Positions 1-8,157 of a stretch of DNA of 64,000 bases are shown here, piece after piece. Numbering within the stretch: the first letter of the stretch is position 1; the number at the start of each line of letters is the position of its first letter. The position numbers and the translations under genes are program-made. Below the pieces are notes generated by a model. It did not search any database. It worked only from the letters and a program-made list of their open reading frames with translations, and was not told the origin of the DNA. Where the stretch lies: contig JACIVP010000001.1 of the NCBI GenBank assembly GCA_014361455.1, positions 1-64,000 on the forward strand, given 5' to 3'. This stretch comes from Candidatus Methanosuratincola sp. (lineage in GTDB: Archaea > Thermoproteota > Methanomethylicia > Methanomethylicales > Methanomethylicaceae).

Positions 1-882
1 GATCGAGCGCCAGTCGAGTGAGGAAAGCACTTCCTCGAATGAGGGCCTGTTGAGCCTCCTCCCATATGTTTCCATGATCAGCACCATCGCCGCGGCCCCG
101 ACTGCAGCAATTGCGCCCAGCTCAAACCCTATCCACTCCCTCAAGGAGAGCGCCACTATCGTCCCCACGAATCCCAAGACAACTATCACTGCGAACCTCT
201 TGTCCTTCACACCCCCTCCGTTTTCCGGTTTTATCACTGAGAGGATATCCATTGCAACTACCTTCCCCCTGAACTCCCTCCTGAACTTGAAGCTGAAGTA
301 CGCCAGCACGACCGCAAATGTGGTCATCAGTATCGGAAAGGAGGAAGGCTTGCCATGCTGCCATATGAACTCTAAAAACTCTATACCTGAGACGCTGTGA
401 AGCATCTGCGGCGGAAGATCCCCGATCAGCAGCGCCGAACCCGTAAAGTTCGCGCATAGCCCGATGAATATTAAAAAGGGGACTGGGTTTATCTTCATCG
501 GTCTGGTTATATGGAGCGCAACCGGAGCCATGATCAGGATCACCAGCACGTTGTCCACAAATAGGGAGAGCATGCCTGATGCTATTCCCACTATTATCAG
601 GAACTTGCTGACATCCCCGCCAGACCAGGAGACTGCCTTGTATGCAATGGCTTCGGGTATGCCGCTCTTACCGAAATACCCAGCAAGTATCCAGAAGCTG
701 ATCATCAGTATGATCACATTCCAGTCCACCGCACTGAACGCCTCCAGATCACTGAGGCATCCTGTCAGGACCATGCAAGCTGCCCCAAATACCGCAACCG
801 CAGCCCTGTCTATCTTCCCCCAGACTATGATGCATATGGTCACTGCCAGTATGGCCAATGCTGTGTACTGTAGCAACTCCAT
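1..882 (-). CDS. ArsB/NhaD-superfamily ion permease (partial, C-terminus beyond window)
   Basis: The frame is open from an ATG at 882 for 294 codons to the window edge, so the C-terminal part is missing. The product is a strongly hydrophobic membrane protein of the ArsB/NhaD/SLC13 (P-protein-like) superfamily, expected to move an anion or exchange ions across the cytoplasmic membrane. Residues 108-111 (FVDN) followed by 145-158 (NFTGSALLIGDLPP) match the family's half-repeat pattern of a VDN motif and then a glycine-rich loop ending in GDPP-like residues. A more hydrophilic loop lies near residues 200-230. A TATA-like TTAAAT near 921-927 on this strand precedes the start. The substrate cannot be called from sequence. 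Confidence 0.8.
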   Translation of the reverse strand, partial: MELLQYTALAILAVTICIIVWGKIDRAAVAVFGAACMVLTGCLSDLEAFSAVDWNVIILMISFWILAGYFGKSGIPEAIAYKAVSWSGGDVSKFLIIVGIASGMLSLFVDNVLVILIMAPVALHITRPMKINPVPFLIFIGLCANFTGSALLIGDLPPQMLHSVSGIEFLEFIWQHGKPSSFPILMTTFAVVLAYFSFKFRREFRGKVVAMDILSVIKPENGGGVKDKRFAVIVVLGFVGTIVALSLREWIGFELGAIAAVGAAAMVLIMETYGRRLNRPSFEEVLSSLDWRSI

Positions 883-1117
883 CGTGACCGCCCGCCTTTC
901 AATGGTTTACAACCACTTCGATTTAACCCCATCGGCATTAAGATCACGCACAGCCCGCCAGGCAGACTGCTTACAATATACATAAATACAAATAAAGAAT
1001 AAATATTCTCTATTTATTTTTTGCTTGCAATATATTCTTAATATGGCGGGATCCTTGCTCTTTTCGGAATTTTTGTTCTGAACCCAAAACTAAACTTGGG
1101 ATACCTTACTTGAAACA

Positions 1118-1160
1118 AACTCTTTTATATCCCATTTTGCAATTATTACAATTCATATCA
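1118..1160 (+). promoter_or_regulatory. TATA-type promoter for the aminotransferase gene
   Basis: The intergenic stretch 883-1165 is AT-rich. It holds CTTTTATAT at about 1122-1130, a good archaeal TATA box. A start of transcription about 25 bases on (near 1152) would leave a 14-25 base leader before the TTG/GTG start cluster at 1166-1177. Nothing else is recognisable in the gap apart from the TATA-like box for the leftward permease. Confidence 0.55.
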
Positions 1161-1165
1161 GCAGG

Positions 1166-2377
1166 TTGATAGTGTTGTCCATAAAAGATCTTTTTTCGAA
1201 GATGGCCCAGGAAGCGAAGGCCAGCGAGATCAGGGAGATGCTGAAGGTAATCAAGTCTGGAGATATCATTTCTTTTGCAGGTGGGATGCCAGACCCTGCG
1301 CTCTTCCCTGTTGAGGAGATCAGGCAGATAGCCGCTGATGTCCTTGAGCAGCGACCTGGCGCAGCCCTCCAGTACGAGACTACGGAAGGGTATGAAAGGC
1401 TCCGCGAGGAACTCTTCAAGTTCATGAGGTCTGAGGGGATGCAGATCTCATCGAAAGAAGAGATACTGATCACAACTGGATCGCAGCAAGCACTCGACCT
1501 ATTCGGGAGAGCTTTACTCGACCCTGGTGACACAATCATACTCGAGGAGCCGACGTACCTGGCTGCCCTTACAGCATTCAGAATGCAGTCCCCGCGTATC
1601 CTGCTCGCCCCGATGGACTCTGGTGGGCTGGACTCAGGTGCGCTCAGGAAGATGCTTGAGGGACGGAGATCGGGCTCGAAGATAAAGTTCCTCTACACGG
1701 TCCCGACGTGCCAAAACCCAAGCGGGCTGACTACGACTGAAGAGAGGCGGAAGGAGCTCGTCGATCTCGCATATGAGTACGGCTTTGTCATAATCGAGGA
1801 CGACCCTTACAGCTACCTCTCAGACGGCAAGAACCCGCCGTTCATAAAGGCGCTCGATGACGAGCGGATCATTTACACGAGCACATTCTCAAAGATCCTT
1901 GCACCTGGGTTCAGGCTGGGCTGGCTAGCTGCGTCTGAAGATCTGGCCTCCAAATTTGCCATACTCAAGCAATCCCTCGACCTGTGCACAAACACGCTCT
2001 CGCAGCACATAGCCTGCGAGTTCATGGCAAGGGGGCACCTGAATAAGTACATAGAGCGACTAAAGCCCGCTTACAGGCGGAAGCGGGAGGCTATGCTGGA
2101 TGCCCTCGCAGAGAACATGCCTGATGGCGCAGGGTGGACGCGCCCTACAGGTGGGATGTTCATATGGGCTACACTGCCCCCTGAATTCGACACTGACAAG
2201 ATGCTGCCTGAGGCCGTCTCCAACGGCGTCGCATATGTCCCTGGATCTTCATTCCATCCGAGTGGCAGGGGAAAGAACACCATGAGGATAAATTACAGTT
2301 ACCCCTCGATAGAACAGATATGGGAGGGTGCGAGGAGGCTTGGGCATACCATTAAGGCATACGGTACAGCCCTTTAG
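1166..2377 (+). CDS. PLP-dependent aminotransferase, class I/II (LysN/2-aminoadipate or aromatic type)
   Basis: A fold-type I aminotransferase of 403 residues, close to the 2-aminoadipate/aromatic aminotransferase group (LysN, ARO8, MocR catalytic domain). Visible signatures are the GGMPDP N-terminal segment (39-44), QNPSG (183-187), EDDPY (211-215), the PLP-binding lysine K243 in STFSKILAPGFRLGW, and R250. It transfers amino groups from amino acids to 2-oxoglutarate in the cytoplasm. The true substrate cannot be told, but an aromatic or branched amino acid or aminoadipate is likely. Starts at TTG 1166, GTG 1172 and TTG 1175 are all possible; AGGTTGAT at 1164-1171 resembles a Shine-Dalgarno site for the later two. 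It is monocistronic, with a TATA box upstream. Confidence 0.88.
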   Translation: MIVLSIKDLFSKMAQEAKASEIREMLKVIKSGDIISFAGGMPDPALFPVEEIRQIAADVLEQRPGAALQYETTEGYERLREELFKFMRSEGMQISSKEEILITTGSQQALDLFGRALLDPGDTIILEEPTYLAALTAFRMQSPRILLAPMDSGGLDSGALRKMLEGRRSGSKIKFLYTVPTCQNPSGLTTTEERRKELVDLAYEYGFVIIEDDPYSYLSDGKNPPFIKALDDERIIYTSTFSKILAPGFRLGWLAASEDLASKFAILKQSLDLCTNTLSQHIACEFMARGHLNKYIERLKPAYRRKREAMLDALAENMPDGAGWTRPTGGMFIWATLPPEFDTDKMLPEAVSNGVAYVPGSSFHPSGRGKNTMRINYSYPSIEQIWEGARRLGHTIKAYGTAL

Positions 2378-2478
2378 CCGCTTCGGCGAGAATTCCCATT
2401 GCTAAGCGAGGGCAGTTCACGAACTCTCAGGAATCCCAACCTCGATAAAGGTAATTGGCATTTTAAAAAATGCCCCTC

Positions 2479-3051
2479 TCACATGAGGGGTTTTCCTATG
2501 GGTACTACTACTTTTCCATGCATGTCGTTTATGACTATTGCTAAGGAGTTATACCATGCGAGCGCAGCGGTGAGGAGTCCAAGGGCCCCTCCTGCCTTCG
2601 AGATGATGCTGATCCCTGTTATGTCGCCGATGCCAAGTACAAAGAACGTCAACGTCAGGAACAGGAATACCATGCAGTTTACTAGCGGCGCCTTCAGCGA
2701 TGCTATCCAAAGGTAAAGCGTCAGGAAGCCCCAGAGGAGTAGCACAACGCCTGCCGCAGTCGCGCTGACTGCTATCAGGCCTATGCTTGACATTATGCTT
2801 ACGAGGGCATAGTACGTCCAGAATGCCCCATAAGATGAGAAGGCAACAAAGCCGAAGGTATTGCCGAGCTTCGCCTCCCACAGCCCTACTATTATCTGCA
2901 TCAAGCCCCCGTAGGAGATCGCGAGGGGGATAACTATCGTCACCCATGTGGAAGGCAGCGCTCCGATCATAAAGAGGCAGAGGACAGTTGTAGTCATTGC
3001 AAACGCAGCCAGCCCAAGCGATGCTGGATTAAGGGTTTTTGCCGACATCAT
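2479..3051 (-). CDS. GPR1/FUN34/YaaH (SatP) family acetate transporter
   Basis: A protein of about 190 residues with six predicted membrane segments. It carries the family hallmark near the N-terminus (a NPASLGLAAFAMTT stretch around residues 10-24) and the YGG motif of helix 2. SatP-type proteins move acetate or succinate, or acetate with protons, across the cytoplasmic membrane. An AMP-forming acetyl-CoA synthetase lies 32 kb away at 34766, which together would allow acetate uptake and activation. GTG 3057, ATG 3051 and ATG 3048 are candidate starts. GGTGG just upstream favours one of the two ATGs. The gene stands alone, convergent with the aminotransferase. Confidence 0.85.
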   Translation of the reverse strand: MMSAKTLNPASLGLAAFAMTTTVLCLFMIGALPSTWVTIVIPLAISYGGLMQIIVGLWEAKLGNTFGFVAFSSYGAFWTYYALVSIMSSIGLIAVSATAAGVVLLLWGFLTLYLWIASLKAPLVNCMVFLFLTLTFFVLGIGDITGISIISKAGGALGLLTAALAWYNSLAIVINDMHGKVVVPIGKPLM

Positions 3052-3137
3052 TTCCACCTTTTACAAGTAAAGCTGCAATGAGCTAATTATATGATTTTCT
3101 GAAACCCCCTTCCCAACCAACGCCTTGAGGCACGCAC

Positions 3138-3170
3138 TGCGCTTATTTACTAGGTAGTCGAATTATCATT
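3138..3170 (+). promoter_or_regulatory. TATA box giving a leaderless transcript for the PrsW gene
   Basis: GCTTATTTAC at about 3141-3150 is TATA-like and sits roughly 25 bases ahead of the GTG at 3171. No Shine-Dalgarno site is present, which fits leaderless initiation at the GTG. Confidence 0.45.
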
Positions 3171-3944
3171 GTGCCAGAGATCTCCGACCTGCTGATCATA
3201 CTGGTTGCCTCTGCCCTCCCTCCGCTTGCCTACTTGGTGTGGGTAAGGGGGTGGGAGATCTGCAACAGGGAGGAGCTTAAGGACCTTTACCGTGCACTGG
3301 CGATCGGTGCAACCTACACCGTTTTCCTCGCAGTTATAGTCTCGACGGTCTTCAATGCCATCTTCTTCGGGCTCTTCAGGACTGTGATCTTGATCCCGAT
3401 CGAGATGCAGGCGGATCTGGTCCTCATCGCATCTGTGCTGGTGGTTGCGCCCCTAGTTGAGGAGTCCATAAAGATGACCGGCTTCCGTTTGATTTTGGGG
3501 AAGATAAGGGAAGTGGAGGACGGGATGGTATATGGGATGGCAATCGGGTTTGGATTTGCCCTCACGGAGAACGTGATCTATGGCTGGGAGCAGGCACTAG
3601 CCGGGGGGCTAACCTCAGGGCTTGCATTGGTCGCTGTCCGATCGGTTCTCTCCTCTTTCTTGCACGCCTCCGCAACCGCGATCACCGGTCTCGGACTCTC
3701 GAAATCCCTGATAGCCAACCGTGGGGGCATTCGTTTCTTTGAGGTAACGCGTTACCTGGCAACCGCGATCGGCTTGCACGCCCTCTTCAACTTCCTCTCC
3801 GCCTCCTCCATGTTGTTCGGATCCACCGCGGCTACAGGTCTACTGGGCTTGATGCTGATCCCACTGATCTACCTTGTGCTCACGAGGATAAGGAAATACA
3901 CTGCCCTGCTCGACAAGGGAGGTCCATGCAATGCCGGGGGATGA
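3171..3944 (+). CDS. PrsW-family intramembrane metalloprotease
   Basis: A 257-residue protein with about eight membrane segments. The three conserved metal-site motifs of the PrsW (PF13367) family are present: EESIK at 97-101, FALTEN at 129-134 and the late histidine in GLHALFNF near 201. The family belongs to the CPBP/PrsW membrane peptidases that clip membrane proteins, in Bacillus an anti-sigma factor; the archaeal substrate is unknown. The GTG start at 3171 is supported by a TATA box 25 bases upstream. The 3' end overlaps the thioredoxin-like gene by 14 bases, so the two are probably co-transcribed and may act together on envelope or redox stress. Confidence 0.85.
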   Translation: MPEISDLLIILVASALPPLAYLVWVRGWEICNREELKDLYRALAIGATYTVFLAVIVSTVFNAIFFGLFRTVILIPIEMQADLVLIASVLVVAPLVEESIKMTGFRLILGKIREVEDGMVYGMAIGFGFALTENVIYGWEQALAGGLTSGLALVAVRSVLSSFLHASATAITGLGLSKSLIANRGGIRFFEVTRYLATAIGLHALFNFLSASSMLFGSTAATGLLGLMLIPLIYLVLTRIRKYTALLDKGGPCNAGG

Positions 3945-4341
3945 GAAAGTTGATGACGATGGAAAGAGACAGGGGGCGCAGCCCTTGGACCTCGATGATC
4001 GGAATTTTGGCAGGTTCATTGCAGGCGCGAAATACGCGGCCGTGCTCTTCTGGAGCGGGTCGTGCATGCCCTGCAGGATGCTATTGATGATATTCGGGGA
4101 GCTAGCAAGCCTCCGCCTGGACGTCTCTTTCGGCAAGGTAAATGTAGGGACCAGCACTTTGGCAAACCGCCTGGGTGTGATGTCGGTGCCTACCATCCTC
4201 CTTTTCAGGGAAGGGCGGAAGGTGGCAAGGATAGTCGGCGTGAAGCCGCTCAAGGTACTGATCGAGGTTCTGGATAACTACTTCTCTGAGAATCCAAAGG
4301 AGGACGTTTACTCCGAGCACGGTCAGAGCTCCATTATGTAG
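3931..4341 (+). CDS. Thioredoxin-like protein
   Basis: A 136-residue thioredoxin-fold protein with the active site WSGSCMPC (C45 and C48, CMPC instead of the classical CGPC). A cis-proline stretch MSVPTILLF follows about 40 residues later, as in thioredoxins. It should reduce disulfides or serve as a protein disulfide oxidoreductase; there is no signal peptide, so it acts in the cytoplasm. GGAGGT at 3919-3924 gives a well-spaced ribosome site for ATG 3931 inside the end of the PrsW gene. The tail overlaps the convergent purQ end by 19 bases. Confidence 0.85.
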   Translation: MPGDEKVDDDGKRQGAQPLDLDDRNFGRFIAGAKYAAVLFWSGSCMPCRMLLMIFGELASLRLDVSFGKVNVGTSTLANRLGVMSVPTILLFREGRKVARIVGVKPLKVLIEVLDNYFSENPKEDVYSEHGQSSIM

Positions 4342-5117
4342 TCAATTATCCCCTCGAAGATCTTCCTCCCATCCGCCGGCCCTTGGGGACCGCCGTATCC
4401 TACCGCTTGCCAGCCGAAGAACGCCCTCTCTGGGTGGGGCATCATGCCCATAACGTTCCCATCCCGGTTGCAGATGGCCGCGATATCGTAGGAGGATCCG
4501 TTCGGGTTGAATGGGTATGCCCCCTTAGCAGGCTCGCCAGAAGGTCTGGAATACCTAAAGACCACTCTGTTGCTGCGGATCAGCTCCTGCAGCACCCCCT
4601 CCGATTCCGAGAGGAACCGACCTTCGCCGTGGCCGACCGGCACCCTCAGGGTCTCCCCATTGCCTACCCTGCGGGCGAAGGGGGTTTGGCTCCCCTCACC
4701 CCTGAGAAAAACCCACCTGCACTCGTACTTCGCCGATTTGTTGTTCGCCAGCACAGCCCTAGGGGTGGTGGAGAATGAGCCGTCGCCTCCGGGCAGGACC
4801 CCCGCCTCGACCAGGACCTGGAACCCGTTGCAGATCCCCATCACAAGCCTCCCGTCCTCAACGAACCTCTCCAGGTCCCTCCTGATCCTGGTCAAGACCT
4901 TCTTTCCCCAGACTGCCCCCGCCCTCACGTAGTCGCCGTATGAGAACCCCCCAGGGAAGACGAGGAGCTGGTACTCTGAGAGTCTCCCCTTCTCCAGCCA
5001 GTTCATGTGAAGCACATCTGACCTGAGTCCAAGCTCCTCCAGCGCCACCCTCACCTCTGCGTCGCAGTTCGTTCCACCCACCCTCAGTATGCAGGCCCTA
5101 GCCTTCCTCAGGTCCAT
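4323..5117 (-). CDS. purQ: Phosphoribosylformylglycinamidine synthase, glutaminase subunit
   Basis: Class I glutamine amidotransferase subunit of FGAM synthase. It releases ammonia from glutamine for PurL in purine step 4. At 264 residues it is within the longer PurQ range. The nucleophile Cys lies in VMGICNGFQVL (about residue 96) and the His/Glu pair in MMPHPERAFFG near the C-terminus. An early FPGGFSYGDY stretch matches the family. It is the last gene of the pur operon. Its ATG overlaps the purL stop by one base (TGATG), and PurQ, PurL and PurS are expected to form one complex. Confidence 0.97.
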   Translation of the reverse strand: MDLRKARACILRVGGTNCDAEVRVALEELGLRSDVLHMNWLEKGRLSEYQLLVFPGGFSYGDYVRAGAVWGKKVLTRIRRDLERFVEDGRLVMGICNGFQVLVEAGVLPGGDGSFSTTPRAVLANNKSAKYECRWVFLRGEGSQTPFARRVGNGETLRVPVGHGEGRFLSESEGVLQELIRSNRVVFRYSRPSGEPAKGAYPFNPNGSSYDIAAICNRDGNVMGMMPHPERAFFGWQAVGYGGPQGPADGRKIFEGIIDYIMEL

Positions 5118-7459
5118 CAGTCACCCCTCCATGATCTTAACAGGTCCGCCTTCTCCAACACATGCTCCCTTCCCTTCAGATCCTGGATCCTGAGCGCCCC
5201 TTCCCGCAGCACCTCCCCAACATGCCTGACCGGCAGCCCCTCGAATGTCGCCTCGAAAGTTTCTTCGGAGCCAGACCTTACTTCCACAAGGAACCTGCCC
5301 GCAGACTCGGAGAATACCGCAAAGTCGTTCCTGCTAGTCGACATCAGCCCCCTGCCGAGGTCCAGAAAGATGCCCTCTTCCGACCCGATCACCATCTCTG
5401 ACGCCGCCGCCCCGAGCCCCCCGTCCGAGAGGTCGTGGCATGCCGCAACAATTCCTAGGTCTATAGCCTTGGTCAAGGCATTCATGACCCTCTTGGACAC
5501 CGAAGGATCTACCCTCGGCCAATCCCCGCCCTCGACTCCCTTTGACCTCAGGTAAGCTGAACCGCAGACTTCCTCCTTCGTAGTTCCCAAAAGGTAGATG
5601 GGGTCACCAGCCGCCTTCAGGTTCGAGGTCACCGCCTTACGCACGTCGGGTATTATCCCAACGCCCGTTATCAGCAGCGTCGGTCTCACTGGTCCCATCG
5701 GGCTCTCGTTGTAAAGCGAGTCCTTCCCTGATATGAAGGGCGTTCCGAAAGCCTTCGCAAAGTCGTAGCAAGCCTCACACGCCCGGAGCAGTGATCCAAT
5801 CCTGTCTTCCCTTTCAGGGTTCCCCCAGACGAAGTTGTCGAGTATCGCTATCCTCCTGCCCCCGACCGCAACATTGTTCCTTAGTGCCTCCTCCAGCGAG
5901 CAAGCTGCCATCCAGTAGGGGTCCGGGTAGAACGGGTTGATCCCGCACGAGATCACCACCCCAACCCACGAGTCCTTGAGCGGCTTGATCACCCCAGCGT
6001 CGTTGTGGCTGCCCGATTCCCCCTGCACTGGCTTCACCACCGTGGCGCCCCTGACCTCATGGTCGTAAGTCCTTACGACTCCCTCTCTGCTCCCCACGTT
6101 CGGGTCTGAGAGGAGCGATAGGATCTCCGAAGCCAAGTCCTCCGGCTCCTCAAGCATGAGCGGGCGCGGGGCTGTTTCGACCCTGACTGCCCTCCTCTTG
6201 ATCCTCGGCGGGCTGTACAAAAAGTCGAGCCCGAGGTCGCATACGGTGGCTCCTCTGTACGTTGCCTTGAGCCTCTTTGTGCTGTTGAAACTGCCCAGGA
6301 CGCACCACTCGAGCTCCTCGTCCTCAAAGATCCGGGAGGTATTCTCGAGATTTCTACTAGGCACCGAGAAGAGCATTCTCTCTTGGCTCTCGGAGACCCA
6401 TATCTCCCAGGGCGCCACTCCCCCCTCCTTCAGCTTCACATTGTCGAGGTTCACTATGAGTCCCAGCCCAGACCTGCTCGCCATCTCGCCTGTCGCGCAG
6501 GAGATCCCGCCCCCGCCGAGGTCTGTGATCCCGGACGCCAGACGCCCATCCCTCACCCTGATCACCGCCCTCCTCAGCCTCTCCTCCACGAGTGGGTTCG
6601 GGATCTGGACTGCCGATCTCAGCCCCTCCGACTCCTCAGGCAGGTCGGTGGAGGCAAATGTGACCCCATGTATTCCGTCCCTGCCAGTCCTCCCTCCAAC
6701 AAGGACTGCCAGATCCCCCTCCATCGTCTGCCTGATATAACTCCGCTTAGGGAGTATCCCAAAACAGCCGCAGTAAACAACGACGTTCCCGGTGTAGTTC
6801 CGGTCAAAAATTATCGCGCCACTGACGTTTGGTATCCCCATGTTGTTGCCGTAGCTCCCGACGCCTGCCACGACCCCCTTGTATATGTAGCGCGGGTGCT
6901 TGATCCCGGGAACCAGCTCGCTGTACCCGATGTCGAGCGGCCCGAAGCAGAGCACGTCGGAAACCGCGATAGGTTCCCCCCACACACCGAGTATGTCCCT
7001 GATCACCCCTCCAACACCGGTGGCCGCCCCGCCGAAGGGCTCAATCGCTGAGGGGTGATTATGCGTCTCGACTTTCGCTGCGATCACGTGACCATTGTCG
7101 AAGTCGACGAGCCCGGCGTTGTCCTCGAAGACCGAGAAGCACCATGGTCTGTCAAGCTCCCTCGTGGCCCTTGCGATGTAAGTCTTCAGGAGACCCTCGA
7201 CCGCGCCCGACTCGGTCTCCACAACTCCCCTGAACGTTTTATGGATACAGTGCTCCGACCAGGTCTGCCCGAAGGTCTGGAGCTCGACGTCGGTCAGCGG
7301 CCTCCCGAACTTCTCCTTTATCGCCTTCATCTCCGGCAGGCTGAGCGCCAGCCCCATCCCCCTGCTTATCTCAAGCAGATCTGCGTCTTCGGCCTCGCGG
7401 AGGTCGACCGCGACGATCGGCGGGTCCTCACTCACCCTCCTAATCAGTCCTTCCCTCAA
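5117..7459 (-). CDS. purL: Phosphoribosylformylglycinamidine synthase, synthetase subunit
   Basis: ATP-dependent FGAM synthase subunit of the small (archaeal/Bacillus) type, about 780 residues, with two AIRS-like halves. Family motifs visible are EHCIHKTF near the N-terminus, ETHNHPSAIEPFGGAATGVGG, and DLSDGGLG in the second half. It converts FGAR to FGAM with ammonia passed from PurQ. I prefer TTG 7459 as start because GGAGGT lies eight bases ahead; GTG 7435 is possible but has the AGGAGG directly against it. An open frame runs further up to 7561 but reads across purS in the wrong frame and is arginine-rich. It overlaps the purS end. Confidence 0.95.
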   Translation of the reverse strand: MREGLIRRVSEDPPIVAVDLREAEDADLLEISRGMGLALSLPEMKAIKEKFGRPLTDVELQTFGQTWSEHCIHKTFRGVVETESGAVEGLLKTYIARATRELDRPWCFSVFEDNAGLVDFDNGHVIAAKVETHNHPSAIEPFGGAATGVGGVIRDILGVWGEPIAVSDVLCFGPLDIGYSELVPGIKHPRYIYKGVVAGVGSYGNNMGIPNVSGAIIFDRNYTGNVVVYCGCFGILPKRSYIRQTMEGDLAVLVGGRTGRDGIHGVTFASTDLPEESEGLRSAVQIPNPLVEERLRRAVIRVRDGRLASGITDLGGGGISCATGEMASRSGLGLIVNLDNVKLKEGGVAPWEIWVSESQERMLFSVPSRNLENTSRIFEDEELEWCVLGSFNSTKRLKATYRGATVCDLGLDFLYSPPRIKRRAVRVETAPRPLMLEEPEDLASEILSLLSDPNVGSREGVVRTYDHEVRGATVVKPVQGESGSHNDAGVIKPLKDSWVGVVISCGINPFYPDPYWMAACSLEEALRNNVAVGGRRIAILDNFVWGNPEREDRIGSLLRACEACYDFAKAFGTPFISGKDSLYNESPMGPVRPTLLITGVGIIPDVRKAVTSNLKAAGDPIYLLGTTKEEVCGSAYLRSKGVEGGDWPRVDPSVSKRVMNALTKAIDLGIVAACHDLSDGGLGAAASEMVIGSEEGIFLDLGRGLMSTSRNDFAVFSESAGRFLVEVRSGSEETFEATFEGLPVRHVGEVLREGALRIQDLKGREHVLEKADLLRSWRGD

Positions 7460-7703
7460 TAAGTAGGACCTCCACCATGAAGTCGTCCTTCGTCGGGTTT
7501 GCCAGGAGCTTCCTGCACATCTCCTCCGCGAGTGCCTTTGCCTCTGCGGCGTCACGGGCATCGACCTCGATCGTGTATGCCTTGCTCACCCTGACCGACC
7601 CCACACTGAATCCCAGGTCCCTCAGCGACTTTGCCACAACGTCCCCCTCCGGATCGAAGTGGCCCCGCTTAAGGCCCACCTCAGCTTTTACCAGGAACAT
7701 CAA
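7440..7703 (-). CDS. purS: Phosphoribosylformylglycinamidine synthase subunit PurS
   Basis: An 87-residue small subunit that bridges PurL and PurQ in the FGAM synthase complex. The sequence has the typical PurS pattern: a first beta strand with VGLKRGHFDPEG, then AKSLRDLGF and VRVSKAYTIEVDA. Length and position between purE and purL are typical. The start ATG overlaps the purE stop by four bases (ATGA), so translation is coupled. Confidence 0.95.
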   Translation of the reverse strand: MMFLVKAEVGLKRGHFDPEGDVVAKSLRDLGFSVGSVRVSKAYTIEVDARDAAEAKALAEEMCRKLLANPTKDDFMVEVLLIEGRTD

Positions 7704-8134
7704 GACCTCATCCCCCTTGCCCCCTCAAGCCTTTCCATGAGGCCCGGGTACTTGAGCGCGAGTATCTCGACTGCAAGTATCGCGGCGTTCTTCCAGTTGT
7801 CTATGCCGACCGTCGCGACTGGCACACCCGGGGGCATCTGGACCATTGAGAGCAACGCGTCTAGACCCCCAAGCCTAACCTCCCTGGGAACCCCTATCAC
7901 TGGCTTCGTTGTCTTCGACGCGATCACGCCAGGCAGTGCCGCTGCAAGCCCAGCTACAGCGACGAAAACCTCCGAGTCTGATCCCTTCACATAAGCCTCC
8001 AGCCTCTCAGGATCCCGGTGTGCAGATATAACCTGGAGGTCCACATCCACCCCGTACTCGCTGAGCATCTCCTTCACATTCGTCCCGAGTTCCTCGTCGG
8101 ACTTGGACCCAACAATCACTGACACCTTCGGCAT
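7700..8134 (-). CDS. purE: 5-(carboxyamino)imidazole ribonucleotide mutase / AIR carboxylase
   Basis: A 144-residue PurE. Motifs seen are the N-terminal VIVGSKSDEE, ISAHRDPERL, AGLAAALPGVIA and GLDALLSMVQMPPGVPVATVGI. It places the carboxyl group on the imidazole ring in purine step 6. No purK is present in the window, so whether it works on N5-CAIR (class I) or directly on AIR and CO2 (class II) is not decided here. An AGGAGG about 10 bases ahead supports ATG 8134. Confidence 0.95.
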   Translation of the reverse strand: MPKVSVIVGSKSDEELGTNVKEMLSEYGVDVDLQVISAHRDPERLEAYVKGSDSEVFVAVAGLAAALPGVIASKTTKPVIGVPREVRLGGLDALLSMVQMPPGVPVATVGIDNWKNAAILAVEILALKYPGLMERLEGARGMRS

Positions 8135-8157
8135 GCGCCTCTATCCTCCTGTCCCCA

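Noticed and set aside
5117-7561. PurL starting at 7561
   Set aside because: The first 34 codons read across purS in another frame and are arginine-rich, and TTG 7459 has a well-placed Shine-Dalgarno site.
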